Below are positions 1 through 7,914 of a DNA stretch of 18,747 bases, piece after piece (position 1 is the stretch's first letter; each line of letters starts with the position of its first letter). Source of the stretch: an uncultured Phascolarctobacterium sp. (GTDB taxonomy: Bacteria > Bacillota > Negativicutes > Acidaminococcales > Acidaminococcaceae); NCBI GenBank assembly GCA_937901335.1, contig CALCHC010000069.1, positions 1 through 18,747 of the forward strand. The letters run 5' to 3'. The notes beneath the pieces were generated by a model. The model did no database searches, had not been told where the DNA came from, and was given only the letters and a program-made list of their open reading frames with translations. The translations under genes and the position numbers were made by a program.

Positions 1-962
1 TGGATATTGAAAACGATGATAGTGGAGAATTTTTTACTGGAAGAAGTGGTAATGAGCATAAACTGCGTTCCAGAATTTGGATTCAAGGTGCAATCAATGA
101 AGATTGGACTTATACCGGTATGATTCAAAATGTGCAAGATTTTGACAATAATGCTGGTGAAGAAGATACCAAATTTAAACGTGCATATGTAGAAGGTAAA
201 ATAGGTGGTGTAAATGTACTTGCAGGCCGTTATAATGCTTTCCTTGTAAATGGTAACTTGTACGATGAACATGCTGACGGAATAGAATTAAGCTATGGCA
301 AGGACGTTAAGCTTACTGCTTTTTATATGAAACCCACTGACCAAAATAGTGCTTTTGTTATTGCCGGTTATGGTGATGATTGGGATTCTCGTAATTTAGA
401 ATACGGTAAGGCATGGGGCGCAAAGGTTGATGCTAAGATTGGTGTAGTTGATGCAACTGTTGGGTATACCGTTTTTAAAGATGGTGTTGTTTCTTCGTAT
501 GATAGTGATGGTTACTATGATCAGTTCTTCGGTCATAAGGATAACAAAATTTGGAATGTTGGTGTAGCCTTTGATCTTGCAAAAGATTTGAAATTTACTG
601 CCGATTATATGAAATCTAATATTGAGGGTATTTATTACGAAGAAGCTCCTTCTTTTGACGATGATGATGGCTATGTAATTGGTTTAAATTATAAGGGTGC
701 TAAAGCAAATAAACCTGGTACTTATGGCGTTTATGCCAACTACTATGACCAAGCGCGTAGTACTGTAATTGCGCATACTATGAATGGCTTCTATGGTAAT
801 AATGGCTTTAAAGGTTATATGCTTGGTGCAAACTATACTTTTGCAAAAAATATTGTTGGTGCAATTGAATGGTATGACCTCGAAAGTAAAGGTTTAGCGG
901 ATTGGGGTATTTCCAAACAAGATATGGAAACCTTGTGGGCACAAGTGGTATTCACTTTCTAA
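1..962 (+). CDS. Outer-membrane porin, 3' part (5' end outside window)
   Basis: The reading frame is open from base 3 with no stop upstream, so the first in-frame ATG at 120 is internal; 319 residues are visible. The protein alternates short hydrophobic/aromatic strands with Asp/Asn/Gly/Tyr-rich turns and ends in WAQVVFTF. A terminal Phe after alternating hydrophobic residues is the usual C-terminal signal for BAM-dependent outer-membrane beta-barrels. The segment LRSRIWIQGAINEDWTYTG resembles porins of Negativicutes, which usually carry an N-terminal SLH domain; that part would lie outside this window, so its presence is inference. The likely role is passive diffusion of small solutes across the outer membrane. 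No substrate can be assigned. A repeat and a terminator follow the stop codon directly. Confidence 0.85.
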   Translation, partial: DIENDDSGEFFTGRSGNEHKLRSRIWIQGAINEDWTYTGMIQNVQDFDNNAGEEDTKFKRAYVEGKIGGVNVLAGRYNAFLVNGNLYDEHADGIELSYGKDVKLTAFYMKPTDQNSAFVIAGYGDDWDSRNLEYGKAWGAKVDAKIGVVDATVGYTVFKDGVVSSYDSDGYYDQFFGHKDNKIWNVGVAFDLAKDLKFTADYMKSNIEGIYYEEAPSFDDDDGYVIGLNYKGAKANKPGTYGVYANYYDQARSTVIAHTMNGFYGNNGFKGYMLGANYTFAKNIVGAIEWYDLESKGLADWGISKQDMETLWAQVVFTF

Positions 963-1006
963 ACCCCTCAGTCAGCTATGCTGACAGCTCCCCTAAATGG
1001 GAGCCT
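963..1006. repeat. Double-hairpin intergenic repeat element
   Basis: Directly after the porin stop are two adjacent perfect 6-bp hairpins. GTCAGC/GCTGAC (971-976 with 980-985) has the loop TAT, and GCTCCC/GGGAGC (987-992 with 999-1004) has the loop CTAAAT. The run starts with CCCCTCA. Read on the minus strand it follows the pattern GGCTCCC, GGGAGCTGTCAGC, GCTGACTGAGGGG. From memory this resembles a class of dispersed palindromic repeats common in gut Firmicutes. No second copy occurs in this window, so its repeated nature is not shown here. There is no T-tract, so it is not a typical terminator by itself. Confidence 0.5.
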
Positions 1007-1017
1007 TACAAAAAATA

Positions 1018-1055
1018 AACGGCTTCGCATATGCGGAGCCGTTTTCGTGTTTTTT
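1018..1055. terminator. Bidirectional rho-independent terminator
   Basis: AACGGCTTCGCAT and ATGCGGAGCCGTT (1018-1043) form a near-perfect 26-base palindrome with one G-T wobble. It is followed on the plus strand by TTCGTGTTTTTT and on the minus strand by a T-rich run (TATTTTTTG). It lies between two convergent genes and probably terminates both. The last bases overlap the stop codon of the leftward gene. Confidence 0.8.
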
Positions 1056-1683
1056 AATCTTTTAAATTTTTTGCATCTTCCTGCGTAATTTTAATATAAG
1101 TATTACCCAGAGCGTAGGGTGCCAGTTCGTAAGGTTGGTAGATTAAGTAAACGGTTTTATTAGCGTCGATGTAGTAGCTATGGCTAACGCGATCAAGCAT
1201 CCACGGGTCCATTAATGTGATGGGTTCAAAAATAGCATTATAAATTTTAAGCTCGCCATCATTAATTTTTTTGCTCAAGTTTTTCAGGGAAAGTTCAGGA
1301 ACAAAATCCTTAAGGTTCACTAATTTACCGGTATGCTTATCAAAAACAATACCGCTTTTGTTATACATTCCGTGTGCGGCGTTTTTGTAGTACCAGGAAA
1401 ATTCAAAGACCATGGAAAGATAATCGTCATCTTCGTGCATAACTTGGTAATCTACATTACCATAGATATAGTTGTGTTTTTCATAAACCTTTTTGTAAGC
1501 CTGCATCTGTTTAGAAATGAAGCGGTTAATCTCATTGCTGGCATCAGCATCTTCTACAGTAACGATGGGGTAGTTAAGTTTTAAATTATAATTTTCTTCG
1601 TTATTTTTAAGCACTGCCTTTTCAGCAAAAGCGGTTACGCTAAATGCTAATAAGCAAATTAAAATGCAAAGGATTTTTTTCAT
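1054..1683 (-). CDS. Secreted DUF4163/DUF3298 (RsiV-like) domain protein
   Basis: This 209-residue protein starts with a clear Sec signal peptide: MKK, then a hydrophobic core, then an AFA-E junction near residue 20. The mature part has an N-terminal half of DUF4163 type (LKLNYPIV, then a helix with NEINRFISKQM, then a FEFSWYYKN strand). Its C-terminal half is of DUF3298 type, with the hallmark YLIYQPYELAPYALG near residues 180-195. In Bacillus this fold forms the extracytoplasmic part of anti-sigma factor RsiV, which binds lysozyme; here there is no transmembrane anchor or sigma-binding domain, so that role should not be transferred. An AAGGAG site 9 nt upstream of the ATG supports the start. 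The gene is monocistronic, convergent with the porin and divergent from the recJ operon. Function is unknown; the product is probably periplasmic. Confidence 0.75.
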   Translation of the reverse strand: MKKILCILICLLAFSVTAFAEKAVLKNNEENYNLKLNYPIVTVEDADASNEINRFISKQMQAYKKVYEKHNYIYGNVDYQVMHEDDDYLSMVFEFSWYYKNAAHGMYNKSGIVFDKHTGKLVNLKDFVPELSLKNLSKKINDGELKIYNAIFEPITLMDPWMLDRVSHSYYIDANKTVYLIYQPYELAPYALGNTYIKITQEDAKNLKD

Positions 1684-1714
1684 TGAGTATCGCTCCTTAT
1701 GAGTTGTTAAAAAT

Positions 1715-1723
1715 ATTATATCA
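1715..1723 (-). promoter_or_regulatory. Predicted extended -10 promoter of the secreted-protein gene
   Basis: On the minus strand the sequence TGATATAAT gives a perfect TATAAT with an upstream TG, an extended -10 element, about 31 nt from the ATG. The expected -35 position reads TACAAT, a poor match. A weak -35 with an extended -10 is a workable sigma-70-type promoter, possibly helped by a factor bound at the dyad at 1741-1760. Confidence 0.45.
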
Positions 1724-1740
1724 ACTAACTGTGGAATATT

Positions 1741-1760
1741 GTAGTAAAAGTTTTTACAAC
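1741..1760. promoter_or_regulatory. 20-bp dyad, candidate operator or activator site between divergent promoters
   Basis: The 20 bases match their own reverse complement at 16 positions, following GTnGTAAAAnnTTTTACnAC. The dyad centre is about 33 bp from the minus-strand -10 box (1715-1720) and about 32 bp from a plus-strand TATAAT (1780-1785). This is the spacing expected for a factor bound near -42 of both start sites. Neither promoter has a good -35 box. The binding protein is not identified, and the AT-rich sequence makes chance symmetry possible. Confidence 0.4.
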
Positions 1761-1779
1761 TTTTCTCCAGTCTTTAAGA

Positions 1780-1865
1780 TATAATTTTTATAGGGGATGT
1801 TTCATTAAAATTCAGCGTAAAAGCAGGATTTTTTTACAATATGAACGAATAATAACAGTTATAAT
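1780..1865 (+). promoter_or_regulatory. Candidate -10 boxes for the lapA-recJ-aspS operon
   Basis: Two perfect TATAAT hexamers, at 1780-1785 and 1860-1865, precede the first gene of the operon. The second would give a leader of about 22 nt and the first about 100 nt. Neither has a -35 hexamer at 16-18 bp. Both are preceded at the same 19-nt distance by TTTTTACAAY (1751-1760 and 1831-1840). Which box is used cannot be decided from sequence. Confidence 0.3.
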
Positions 1866-1894
1866 TGTTGTTACGTAATTAAGGAGATGATTTT

Positions 1895-2257
1895 ATGCCG
1901 TTCATTATTTTAACCGCAGTAATTAGTATTGGAGTTGCAATCTTTGCTATACAAAATGCAATGAGTGTACCCGTAAACTTTTTCATTTGGCATGGAGATG
2001 CGTCTCTCGTTTTGGTAATCTTAGGCAGCTTTTTAGCAGGTATTTTGGTAGCAACCTTCTACTTGCTGATGGTAAAAGCTCGTCATTTTTTGGCTACTAA
2101 GAAATTGGAAGACGAAATCTATAATTTAAAACGTGACAAAAAAACCTTAGAAGAACGCGTTAATATGTTGATGCATACTCAAATGATGCACGACCAAGCT
2201 GCTAAAAACAATGCTCAAAAGGCAAGTGCTGAAAATACAGAAGCAACTGCAGGTTAA
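1895..2257 (+). CDS. LapA-domain (DUF1049) inner-membrane protein
   Basis: This small 120-residue protein has two hydrophobic segments (about residues 3-20 and 36-60) separated by the typical DUF1049 hairpin (IFAIQNAMSVPVNFFIW). A charged, coiled-coil-like cytoplasmic helix follows (residues 68-95, KKLEDEIYNLKRDKKTLEER), then a polar tail. In Escherichia coli the related LapA acts with LapB in control of lipopolysaccharide synthesis; that link is family knowledge and is not shown here. AAGGAG lies 8 nt before the ATG. It is the first gene of the long operon and ends 5 nt before recJ, so it probably shares that transcript. Confidence 0.75.
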   Translation: MPFIILTAVISIGVAIFAIQNAMSVPVNFFIWHGDASLVLVILGSFLAGILVATFYLLMVKARHFLATKKLEDEIYNLKRDKKTLEERVNMLMHTQMMHDQAAKNNAQKASAENTEATAG

Positions 2258-2262
2258 GTGCA

Positions 2263-4581
2263 ATGTTAGGTAAGCAGAAGATTTGGGATATACAAGAATA
2301 TAATAGAGAAAAAGCTGGCTTTTATGCCGCAGAATTAGGAATTTCTTCTTTAGTAACAGGTATTTTGTTGGAGCGTGGCTTCAACGATGTTGATTCCATG
2401 CGTGAGTTTTTATATGGCAGCAAGGAACCCTTCCATAATCCTTTTTTGCTTAAGGGAATGGAAGCTACTGTTGCGCGTGTGGAAAAAGCTTTAGAAAATG
2501 GGGAGCAGATTACTGTTTATGGTGATTACGACGTGGATGGTATTACTGCGTCTTCCTTGCTTTACGTTTATTTAGAACGTAGAGGTGCTAAAGTTAATAC
2601 ATATATTCCTAAACGTAAGAGTGAGGGTTATGGCTTAAATGATGAAGCCTTAAAATCCATATTTGAAAATGGAACTACCCTCGTTATTACTGTTGACTGC
2701 GGTATCAGCGGTTTGCATGAAGTTGCTCAGGCTCCGGAAGGTCTTGATATTATTATTACTGACCATCACACTGTGCCTGTGGAATTACCTAATGCCTACG
2801 CCATCATCAATCCTAAACAGGAAGATTGCAGCTATCCTTTTAAAGATTTAAGTGGTGTTGGTGTGTCCTTTAAATTGTGCCAAGCCTTGGAACAAAGACG
2901 TACCGGTACTGGCGATTTTTGGGAAGAACTGACTGAATTGGCAGCTTTAGGCACTGTTGCAGATATTGTACCCTTGTTGGGTGAAAATAGAGAAATTGTA
3001 CGCCGTGGCTTAAAAGCTATGGGAAGTACTTCTTTGGTTGGTTTACAAGCATTAATCAAAGCTAGTGGTTGTAATAGGGAAAGCGTTTCCTCTGAAAACA
3101 TTGGCTTTATCTTAGCTCCGCGTCTTAATGCAGTTGGCCGTTTGGAACATGCCCAATCTGCCGTAGAGCTTTTGGTTACCAAGGATGTAGCGAAGGCAGA
3201 AGCCATTGCTGCAGATTTGAACAGGGAAAATGCTGTGCGCCAAGATATTAGTCGTAATATTATGGCTGAAGCAGAAGCGATGCTTGCGAAAGAAGAACAT
3301 ATTGATACTGCTATTATCCTTGCATCCGAAGGCTGGCACCAAGGCGTAGTTGGTATTGTTGCTTCTCGTTTGGTAGATAAGTATCATCTGCCCACAATTT
3401 TGATTAGTATTAACGATGGTATGGCAAAAGGCAGTTGTCGCAGTATTCCTGCTCTCAACTTGTACGAAGCCATTGCTGCCGAAAGTGATATACTTACTCA
3501 ATTTGGTGGACACCACCAAGCTGCAGGTTTAACCTTGCCTGCAGATAAGGTTGAGGAATTTACAAGACGCTTTAAGGCTTACGTGCGCGAGCATTTAAAA
3601 TCTGAAGATTACATTCCTCGTCAAACAGTGGATTGCCTTTTGGGCGATCACGGTTCTATTACTGTGCGTGATTTGGAAGAGCTGTCTTTGCTGGAACCTT
3701 TTGGTTGTGGCAATGCAAACCCTGTGTTTGCCTTTAAAAATGCGCTCTTACATAATCATCGCTCCATTGGTCGCGATAGAACTCATTTGCAGTTTACTGT
3801 AGATAAGGGCGATTACTCGTATAAAACTTTGATGTGGAATAAGGCAGAGCTTTTACCGCTGCTGTGCGAAAACATGGTTGCAGATATTGCCTTTATGCCT
3901 CGCATCAACGTGTGGAACAATGAAACTTCTGTACAGCTTCACGCAGTGAACATTCATCAAAAGTGGAGTGTGTGCGACCTGCGCCAAAGTAATGATCACA
4001 AGGATAGATTGTTAAAAGGCTTTGTGCGTGTTGCCGACAAGGTAGTAGTTTATGTAAATGATAAAATTGCCTACAAAGGTTATTATGAGCCTGAATATAT
4101 GGAAATTTTGAATTACGGCGAACCTGCTACTGCTTCTAAGGTAGTGTTGTACGATTTGCCGGAGCAACCCATTAGAAAACTCTTTAAGCAGCTGCGCAAA
4201 GATAAGGTTGATAATATCATCCTTTTGTACAACGGTAGCGATAGGCACGCACTGGAAAAACGCTTGCAATTAAGCCATCCTCAAAGGGAACAAATGGCGG
4301 TTGCTTATAAAAATGTTATGGAATGCCTTGCAAAAGGCAGCATAGATAAACAATCCTTGATGGAGCAAGTAGGGGAAAGCGTTTCTGAAAACGCCTTGCT
4401 CATTATGGAAGAACTTGGCTTTATAAACTTAGAAGCTGGTTTAGTAGCTAAGGGAGTTATTAAAAAGAGCAGTTTGGACGATTCACCTTTGTATCGTTCC
4501 TTGCAACAACAAAGACAGCAGCTGATGAGCTGTTACTTAGATAATTTGCGCTTGTCCCAACACGATTTATTGCGTTGTTGA
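2263..4581 (+). CDS. recJ: Single-stranded-DNA-specific exonuclease RecJ
   Basis: RecJ is a 5'-3' single-strand exonuclease used in recombination, mismatch and base-excision repair. The 772-residue product carries the DHH-family metal-binding signatures: GDYDVDG at 87-93, VDCG with Asp145, and DHH at 167-169. ALGTVADIVPL follows, then the DHHA1 motif GGHHQAAG from 415. An OB-fold region and a C-terminal extension of about 200 residues come after, as in long Firmicutes RecJ proteins (about 780 residues in Bacillus). All catalytic motifs are intact. The ribosome site is weak (AGG, 9 nt before the ATG), and with a 5-nt gap to the upstream gene, coupled translation is likely. In Bacillus subtilis an apt gene lies between recJ and relA; here relA follows directly. 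Confidence 0.95.
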   Translation: MLGKQKIWDIQEYNREKAGFYAAELGISSLVTGILLERGFNDVDSMREFLYGSKEPFHNPFLLKGMEATVARVEKALENGEQITVYGDYDVDGITASSLLYVYLERRGAKVNTYIPKRKSEGYGLNDEALKSIFENGTTLVITVDCGISGLHEVAQAPEGLDIIITDHHTVPVELPNAYAIINPKQEDCSYPFKDLSGVGVSFKLCQALEQRRTGTGDFWEELTELAALGTVADIVPLLGENREIVRRGLKAMGSTSLVGLQALIKASGCNRESVSSENIGFILAPRLNAVGRLEHAQSAVELLVTKDVAKAEAIAADLNRENAVRQDISRNIMAEAEAMLAKEEHIDTAIILASEGWHQGVVGIVASRLVDKYHLPTILISINDGMAKGSCRSIPALNLYEAIAAESDILTQFGGHHQAAGLTLPADKVEEFTRRFKAYVREHLKSEDYIPRQTVDCLLGDHGSITVRDLEELSLLEPFGCGNANPVFAFKNALLHNHRSIGRDRTHLQFTVDKGDYSYKTLMWNKAELLPLLCENMVADIAFMPRINVWNNETSVQLHAVNIHQKWSVCDLRQSNDHKDRLLKGFVRVADKVVVYVNDKIAYKGYYEPEYMEILNYGEPATASKVVLYDLPEQPIRKLFKQLRKDKVDNIILLYNGSDRHALEKRLQLSHPQREQMAVAYKNVMECLAKGSIDKQSLMEQVGESVSENALLIMEELGFINLEAGLVAKGVIKKSSLDDSPLYRSLQQQRQQLMSCYLDNLRLSQHDLLRC

Positions 4582-4608
4582 TAAGCAGGAGAGATGGGAG
4601 TGGGGCAT

Positions 4609-6837
4609 ATGCCTAACACAAGTGACATTGTAACAATTGAAGAATTTTTTGAGCAAGCCAAAGGCTATTTGAACGATAAACAACTTGAGTTCGTACGTAG
4701 CGCTTATATTTTGGCGGCGGATGCTCATAAGGAGCAACGTCGTAAATCCGGCGAACCGTACATTATTCATCCCATTGGCGTTGCCAGCATTTTGGCAAGC
4801 CTGCAAATGGATGAATATACTTTGGCTGCTGCTTTCTTGCACGATGTTGTAGAAGATACTGAATATACTTTTGACGATATTCGTAATATCTTTGGTATTG
4901 TTGTTGCAAATCTTGTAGATGGTGTTACCAAATTGGGTAAGATTGCCTATATTTCTAAAGAAGACCGTCAAATCGAAAACTATCGTAAAATGTTCTTGGC
5001 TATGGCTCGTGATATTCGCGTAGTTTTGATTAAATTGGCGGATAGATTGCATAATATGCGCACCATGAAATTTATGCCTGCCCATAAGCAACAATCCATT
5101 TCTCGCGAAACTTTGGAAATTTACGCACCTTTGGCACATCGTTTAGGTATCCATACCATTAAATGGGAACTGGAAGATTTGGCTTTCCGTTATATGGAAC
5201 CTGATATTTACTATAACTTGGTAGAACAAGTTAAAACTAAACGTCGTGAACGTGAGGCTATGATTTTTGAAGCTATGGACGAAATGCGCGATAGCTTGGA
5301 AAAAGCTAACATCAAGTGCGAAATTCAAGGCAGACCTAAAAACTTCTACAGCATTCATAAAAAAATGCTGCGAGACCATAAAGAACTGAATGAAATTTAT
5401 GACCTTTTGGCAATTCGTGTATTGGTTGATTCCGTGAAGGATTGTTATGGTACTTTGGGTATCGTGCATAGTATGTGGCGTCCTATTCCCGGTCGCTTTA
5501 AAGACTATGTAGCAGTGCCTAAGTCCAATATGTACCAATCCCTTCATACAACCGTACTTTCTGCCGGCGGTCAACCTTTGGAAATTCAAATTCGTACCTT
5601 TGAAATGCACCGTATTAGTGAATATGGTATCGCTGCTCACTGGCGTTATAAAGAAAGTGGTGGCAGTAAACCTGCTACTGGCGGCGACAAAGGCTTTGAT
5701 GCAAAACTTTCTTGGGTACGCCAACTTCTTGAATGGCACCAAGATATGAATGATTCCAGTGACTTCGTTAACGCAGTTAAGATGGATATCTTCGCAGATG
5801 AAGTGTTCGTCTTTACCCCGCGCGGTGACGTTATTGATTTGCCTGTAGGTTGCTGTCCCATTGACTTTGCGTACCGCATCCATACTGACGTAGGTAACCG
5901 TTGCGTTGGTGCAAAGGTTAACGGTCGTATTGTGCCTTTGGACCATAAATTGAACAATGGCGATATCGTAGAAGTTATTACTTCCAAACAAGCCAATGGT
6001 CCTAGCCGTGACTGGATTAACATCGTTGGCGCTTCTGATACTCGCAACAAGATTAAAGGCTGGTTCAAGAAAGAACGTCGCGAAGAAAACATCATCAAAG
6101 GTCGCGAAATGCTGGATAAGGAAGCAAAACGTTTGGGCTATGAACCTAAAACCTTTGCTAGTCCTGATAAATTAAAAGAAGTAGGCGCTCGTCTGCGTAT
6201 TAATTCTGACGAAGATTTGTTAGCTACTTTAGGCTATGGCGGCGTTACTTTAAATAGCGTCATTTCTAAATTAGTTGATATCTATAAAAAAGAGCAAAAG
6301 CTTAACACTACCAAAGACATTTCTGAAATGTTGGCAGAACTTAAACCTCGCAAGACCAAGGCTAAAGGAAGCCATGGCATTCTTGTTAAAGGCGAAGATG
6401 GTATTATGGTTAAGCTTGCTCGCTGCTGTAATCCCATTCCCGGTGACGCAATTGTAGGTTACATTACTCGTGGTAGCGGTGTAGCTGTTCACCGTGCAGA
6501 TTGCCCCAATGTACTTAGCAATAATCCTGAAGAACAAAGTCGTTTGATTGATGTTGCTTGGGATATTAGCCTTGATTCTGTTTATAAGGTTAATATCTTC
6601 GTTACTGCTAATGACAGGGCAAATTTGGTAGGCGATATTCTGACTATTACCAGTGAATCCAAGCTGAACATTTTCTCTATGAACTGTAAGGCTGATAAAA
6701 ATAAACTGGCAACCATGGAATTTGGTATTGATATTACTAGCTTGGACCAATTGGAATATGTTATGAACCGCATTCGTCGTTTGAAAGGCGTTTATAGCGT
6801 TGAACGTATTGTTTCTGGTCGTGGAGGATCTAAATGA
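4609..6837 (+). CDS. relA: Bifunctional (p)ppGpp synthetase/hydrolase Rel
   Basis: Rel makes and degrades the stringent-response alarmone (p)ppGpp on starved ribosomes. Counting from the ATG at 4609 (742 residues), the order is: an HD hydrolase domain with His54, His78-Asp79 and Glu82-Asp83; a synthetase domain; a TGS domain (about 395-460); a Cys/His region (CCNPIPGD from 606); and a C-terminal ACT domain (about 665-740). The synthetase has RFKD at 296-299, the RxKD form typical of bifunctional Rel rather than the ExDD form of E. coli RelA. The intact HD residues also argue for hydrolysis. The start is uncertain. The ATG at 4594 has AGGAG only 2 nt away, GTG at 4600 has AGGAG at 8 nt, and ATG at 4609 has GGAG at 8 nt. 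I prefer 4609 because its N-terminus best matches the length of Bacillus Rel. Confidence 0.95.
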   Translation: MPNTSDIVTIEEFFEQAKGYLNDKQLEFVRSAYILAADAHKEQRRKSGEPYIIHPIGVASILASLQMDEYTLAAAFLHDVVEDTEYTFDDIRNIFGIVVANLVDGVTKLGKIAYISKEDRQIENYRKMFLAMARDIRVVLIKLADRLHNMRTMKFMPAHKQQSISRETLEIYAPLAHRLGIHTIKWELEDLAFRYMEPDIYYNLVEQVKTKRREREAMIFEAMDEMRDSLEKANIKCEIQGRPKNFYSIHKKMLRDHKELNEIYDLLAIRVLVDSVKDCYGTLGIVHSMWRPIPGRFKDYVAVPKSNMYQSLHTTVLSAGGQPLEIQIRTFEMHRISEYGIAAHWRYKESGGSKPATGGDKGFDAKLSWVRQLLEWHQDMNDSSDFVNAVKMDIFADEVFVFTPRGDVIDLPVGCCPIDFAYRIHTDVGNRCVGAKVNGRIVPLDHKLNNGDIVEVITSKQANGPSRDWINIVGASDTRNKIKGWFKKERREENIIKGREMLDKEAKRLGYEPKTFASPDKLKEVGARLRINSDEDLLATLGYGGVTLNSVISKLVDIYKKEQKLNTTKDISEMLAELKPRKTKAKGSHGILVKGEDGIMVKLARCCNPIPGDAIVGYITRGSGVAVHRADCPNVLSNNPEEQSRLIDVAWDISLDSVYKVNIFVTANDRANLVGDILTITSESKLNIFSMNCKADKNKLATMEFGIDITSLDQLEYVMNRIRRLKGVYSVERIVSGRGGSK

Positions 6838-7283
6838 GAGCTGTAGTACAGCGTGTTGATAAGGCTGATGTTACCGTTGACGGTCAAGTTACCGGTAGCG
6901 TTAAAAAAGGTTTGTTGGTTCTTTTAGGTGTTGCTGATGGTGACACCGAAAAAGACTTGCAATATATGGTTGATAAGGTAACAGGCTTGCGCATTTTCGA
7001 AGATGATGCAGACAAGATGAACCTTTCTGTAAAAGATGTTGGCGGTGAACTTTTGGTGGTTTCCCAATTTACCTTGTGCGGTGATGCACGTAAGGGTAAA
7101 CGACCTTCCTTCGATAAGGCTGCGAAACCTGAGCTTGCCAATGCTTATTACGAAAAATTTGTAGAAATGTGTAGAGCGCAAGGTTTACACGTTGAAACTG
7201 GCGTGTTCCGTGCGCATATGTTAGTGGGACTGGTCAATAATGGACCTGTTACCATTCTTTTAGACAGTACTAAGTTATTTTAG
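6834..7283 (+). CDS. dtd: D-aminoacyl-tRNA deacylase
   Basis: Dtd hydrolyses D-amino acids, and glycine mischarged on tRNA-Ala, from tRNA. The 149-residue product has full family length (about 145-150). Both active-site signatures are present: SQFTL at 77-81 and the Gly-cisPro motif NNGPVT at 135-140. The ATG overlaps the relA stop as ATGA, and GGAGG lies 6 nt upstream within relA, so translation is coupled to relA. Its place between relA and tRNA synthetase genes fits a translation-fidelity role and matches the order in other Firmicutes. Confidence 0.95.
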   Translation: MRAVVQRVDKADVTVDGQVTGSVKKGLLVLLGVADGDTEKDLQYMVDKVTGLRIFEDDADKMNLSVKDVGGELLVVSQFTLCGDARKGKRPSFDKAAKPELANAYYEKFVEMCRAQGLHVETGVFRAHMLVGLVNNGPVTILLDSTKLF

Positions 7284-7291
7284 GAGGAACT

Positions 7292-7912
7292 ATGAAAATT
7301 TACAGATTAGAAGTAGGCATGCTTGCTACTAACTGCTATATTGCTATGAACGAAGAACTTAAAGAAGGTGTAATCGTTGACCCCGGTGGTGACGCAGCTC
7401 GCATTATGAGCCTCGTTGACGAATTGGGCATTAAGGTAGCAGCTATCTTTGTAACCCATGGTCACAGTGACCACATTGGTGCTTTGAGTGAAGTACGTAA
7501 AGCTACCGGTGCTCCTGTTTATGTTAGCGAAGAAGACGCTGATATGCTGACTAAAGCTGACCGCAACCTTTCCGTGTATATGGCATATTCCATTGAATGT
7601 GCTCCGGCAGAACACTTCTTCAAAGACGGCGAAGACGTAACTATTGCGGGTATGACCTTCAAAGTTTACGCAACTCCCGGTCACACCAAAGGTGGCGTTT
7701 GCCTCCATGTTGAAGACCTGGTTTTCTGCGGTGACACCGTATTCTGCGAATCCATCGGTCGTACTGACTTCCCCGGTGGTAGCTACAAACAAATCATTGA
7801 TTCTATCAAAACCAAAATTTTAGTATTAGATGGCGAAACCAGACTGCTTCCCGGTCATGGTCCCGCAACTACTGTAGAATGGGAGCGTAAGAGAAATCCG
7901 TTTCTTCAATAA
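7292..7912 (+). CDS. Metallo-beta-lactamase-fold hydrolase, glyoxalase II-like
   Basis: This 206-residue cytoplasmic protein has the complete dinuclear metal site of the family: HxHxDH at 56-61 (HGHSDH), His131 in TPGHTKGG, Asp148 in FCGDT and His189 in LPGHGPAT. Its size and spacing fit the short glyoxalase II-like or YqgX-type group, which lacks the C-terminal substrate helices of true GloB. Thioesterase activity is therefore possible but the substrate is unknown. AGGAGG overlaps the dtd stop codon and lies 4 nt before the ATG. The gene commonly sits beside dtd and hemZ in clostridial genomes, as far as I recall. Confidence 0.85.
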   Translation: MKIYRLEVGMLATNCYIAMNEELKEGVIVDPGGDAARIMSLVDELGIKVAAIFVTHGHSDHIGALSEVRKATGAPVYVSEEDADMLTKADRNLSVYMAYSIECAPAEHFFKDGEDVTIAGMTFKVYATPGHTKGGVCLHVEDLVFCGDTVFCESIGRTDFPGGSYKQIIDSIKTKILVLDGETRLLPGHGPATTVEWERKRNPFLQ

Positions 7913-7914
7913 TC

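Noticed and set aside
963..1006. Reading the double hairpin as a second rho-independent terminator
   Set aside because: Neither hairpin is followed by a T-tract on the plus strand; the terminator at 1018 fulfils that role.
5143..5991. Long minus-strand open frames opposite relA and recJ
   Set aside because: These are shadows of strongly coding plus-strand genes with intact domains. They lack ribosome sites and recognisable motifs.
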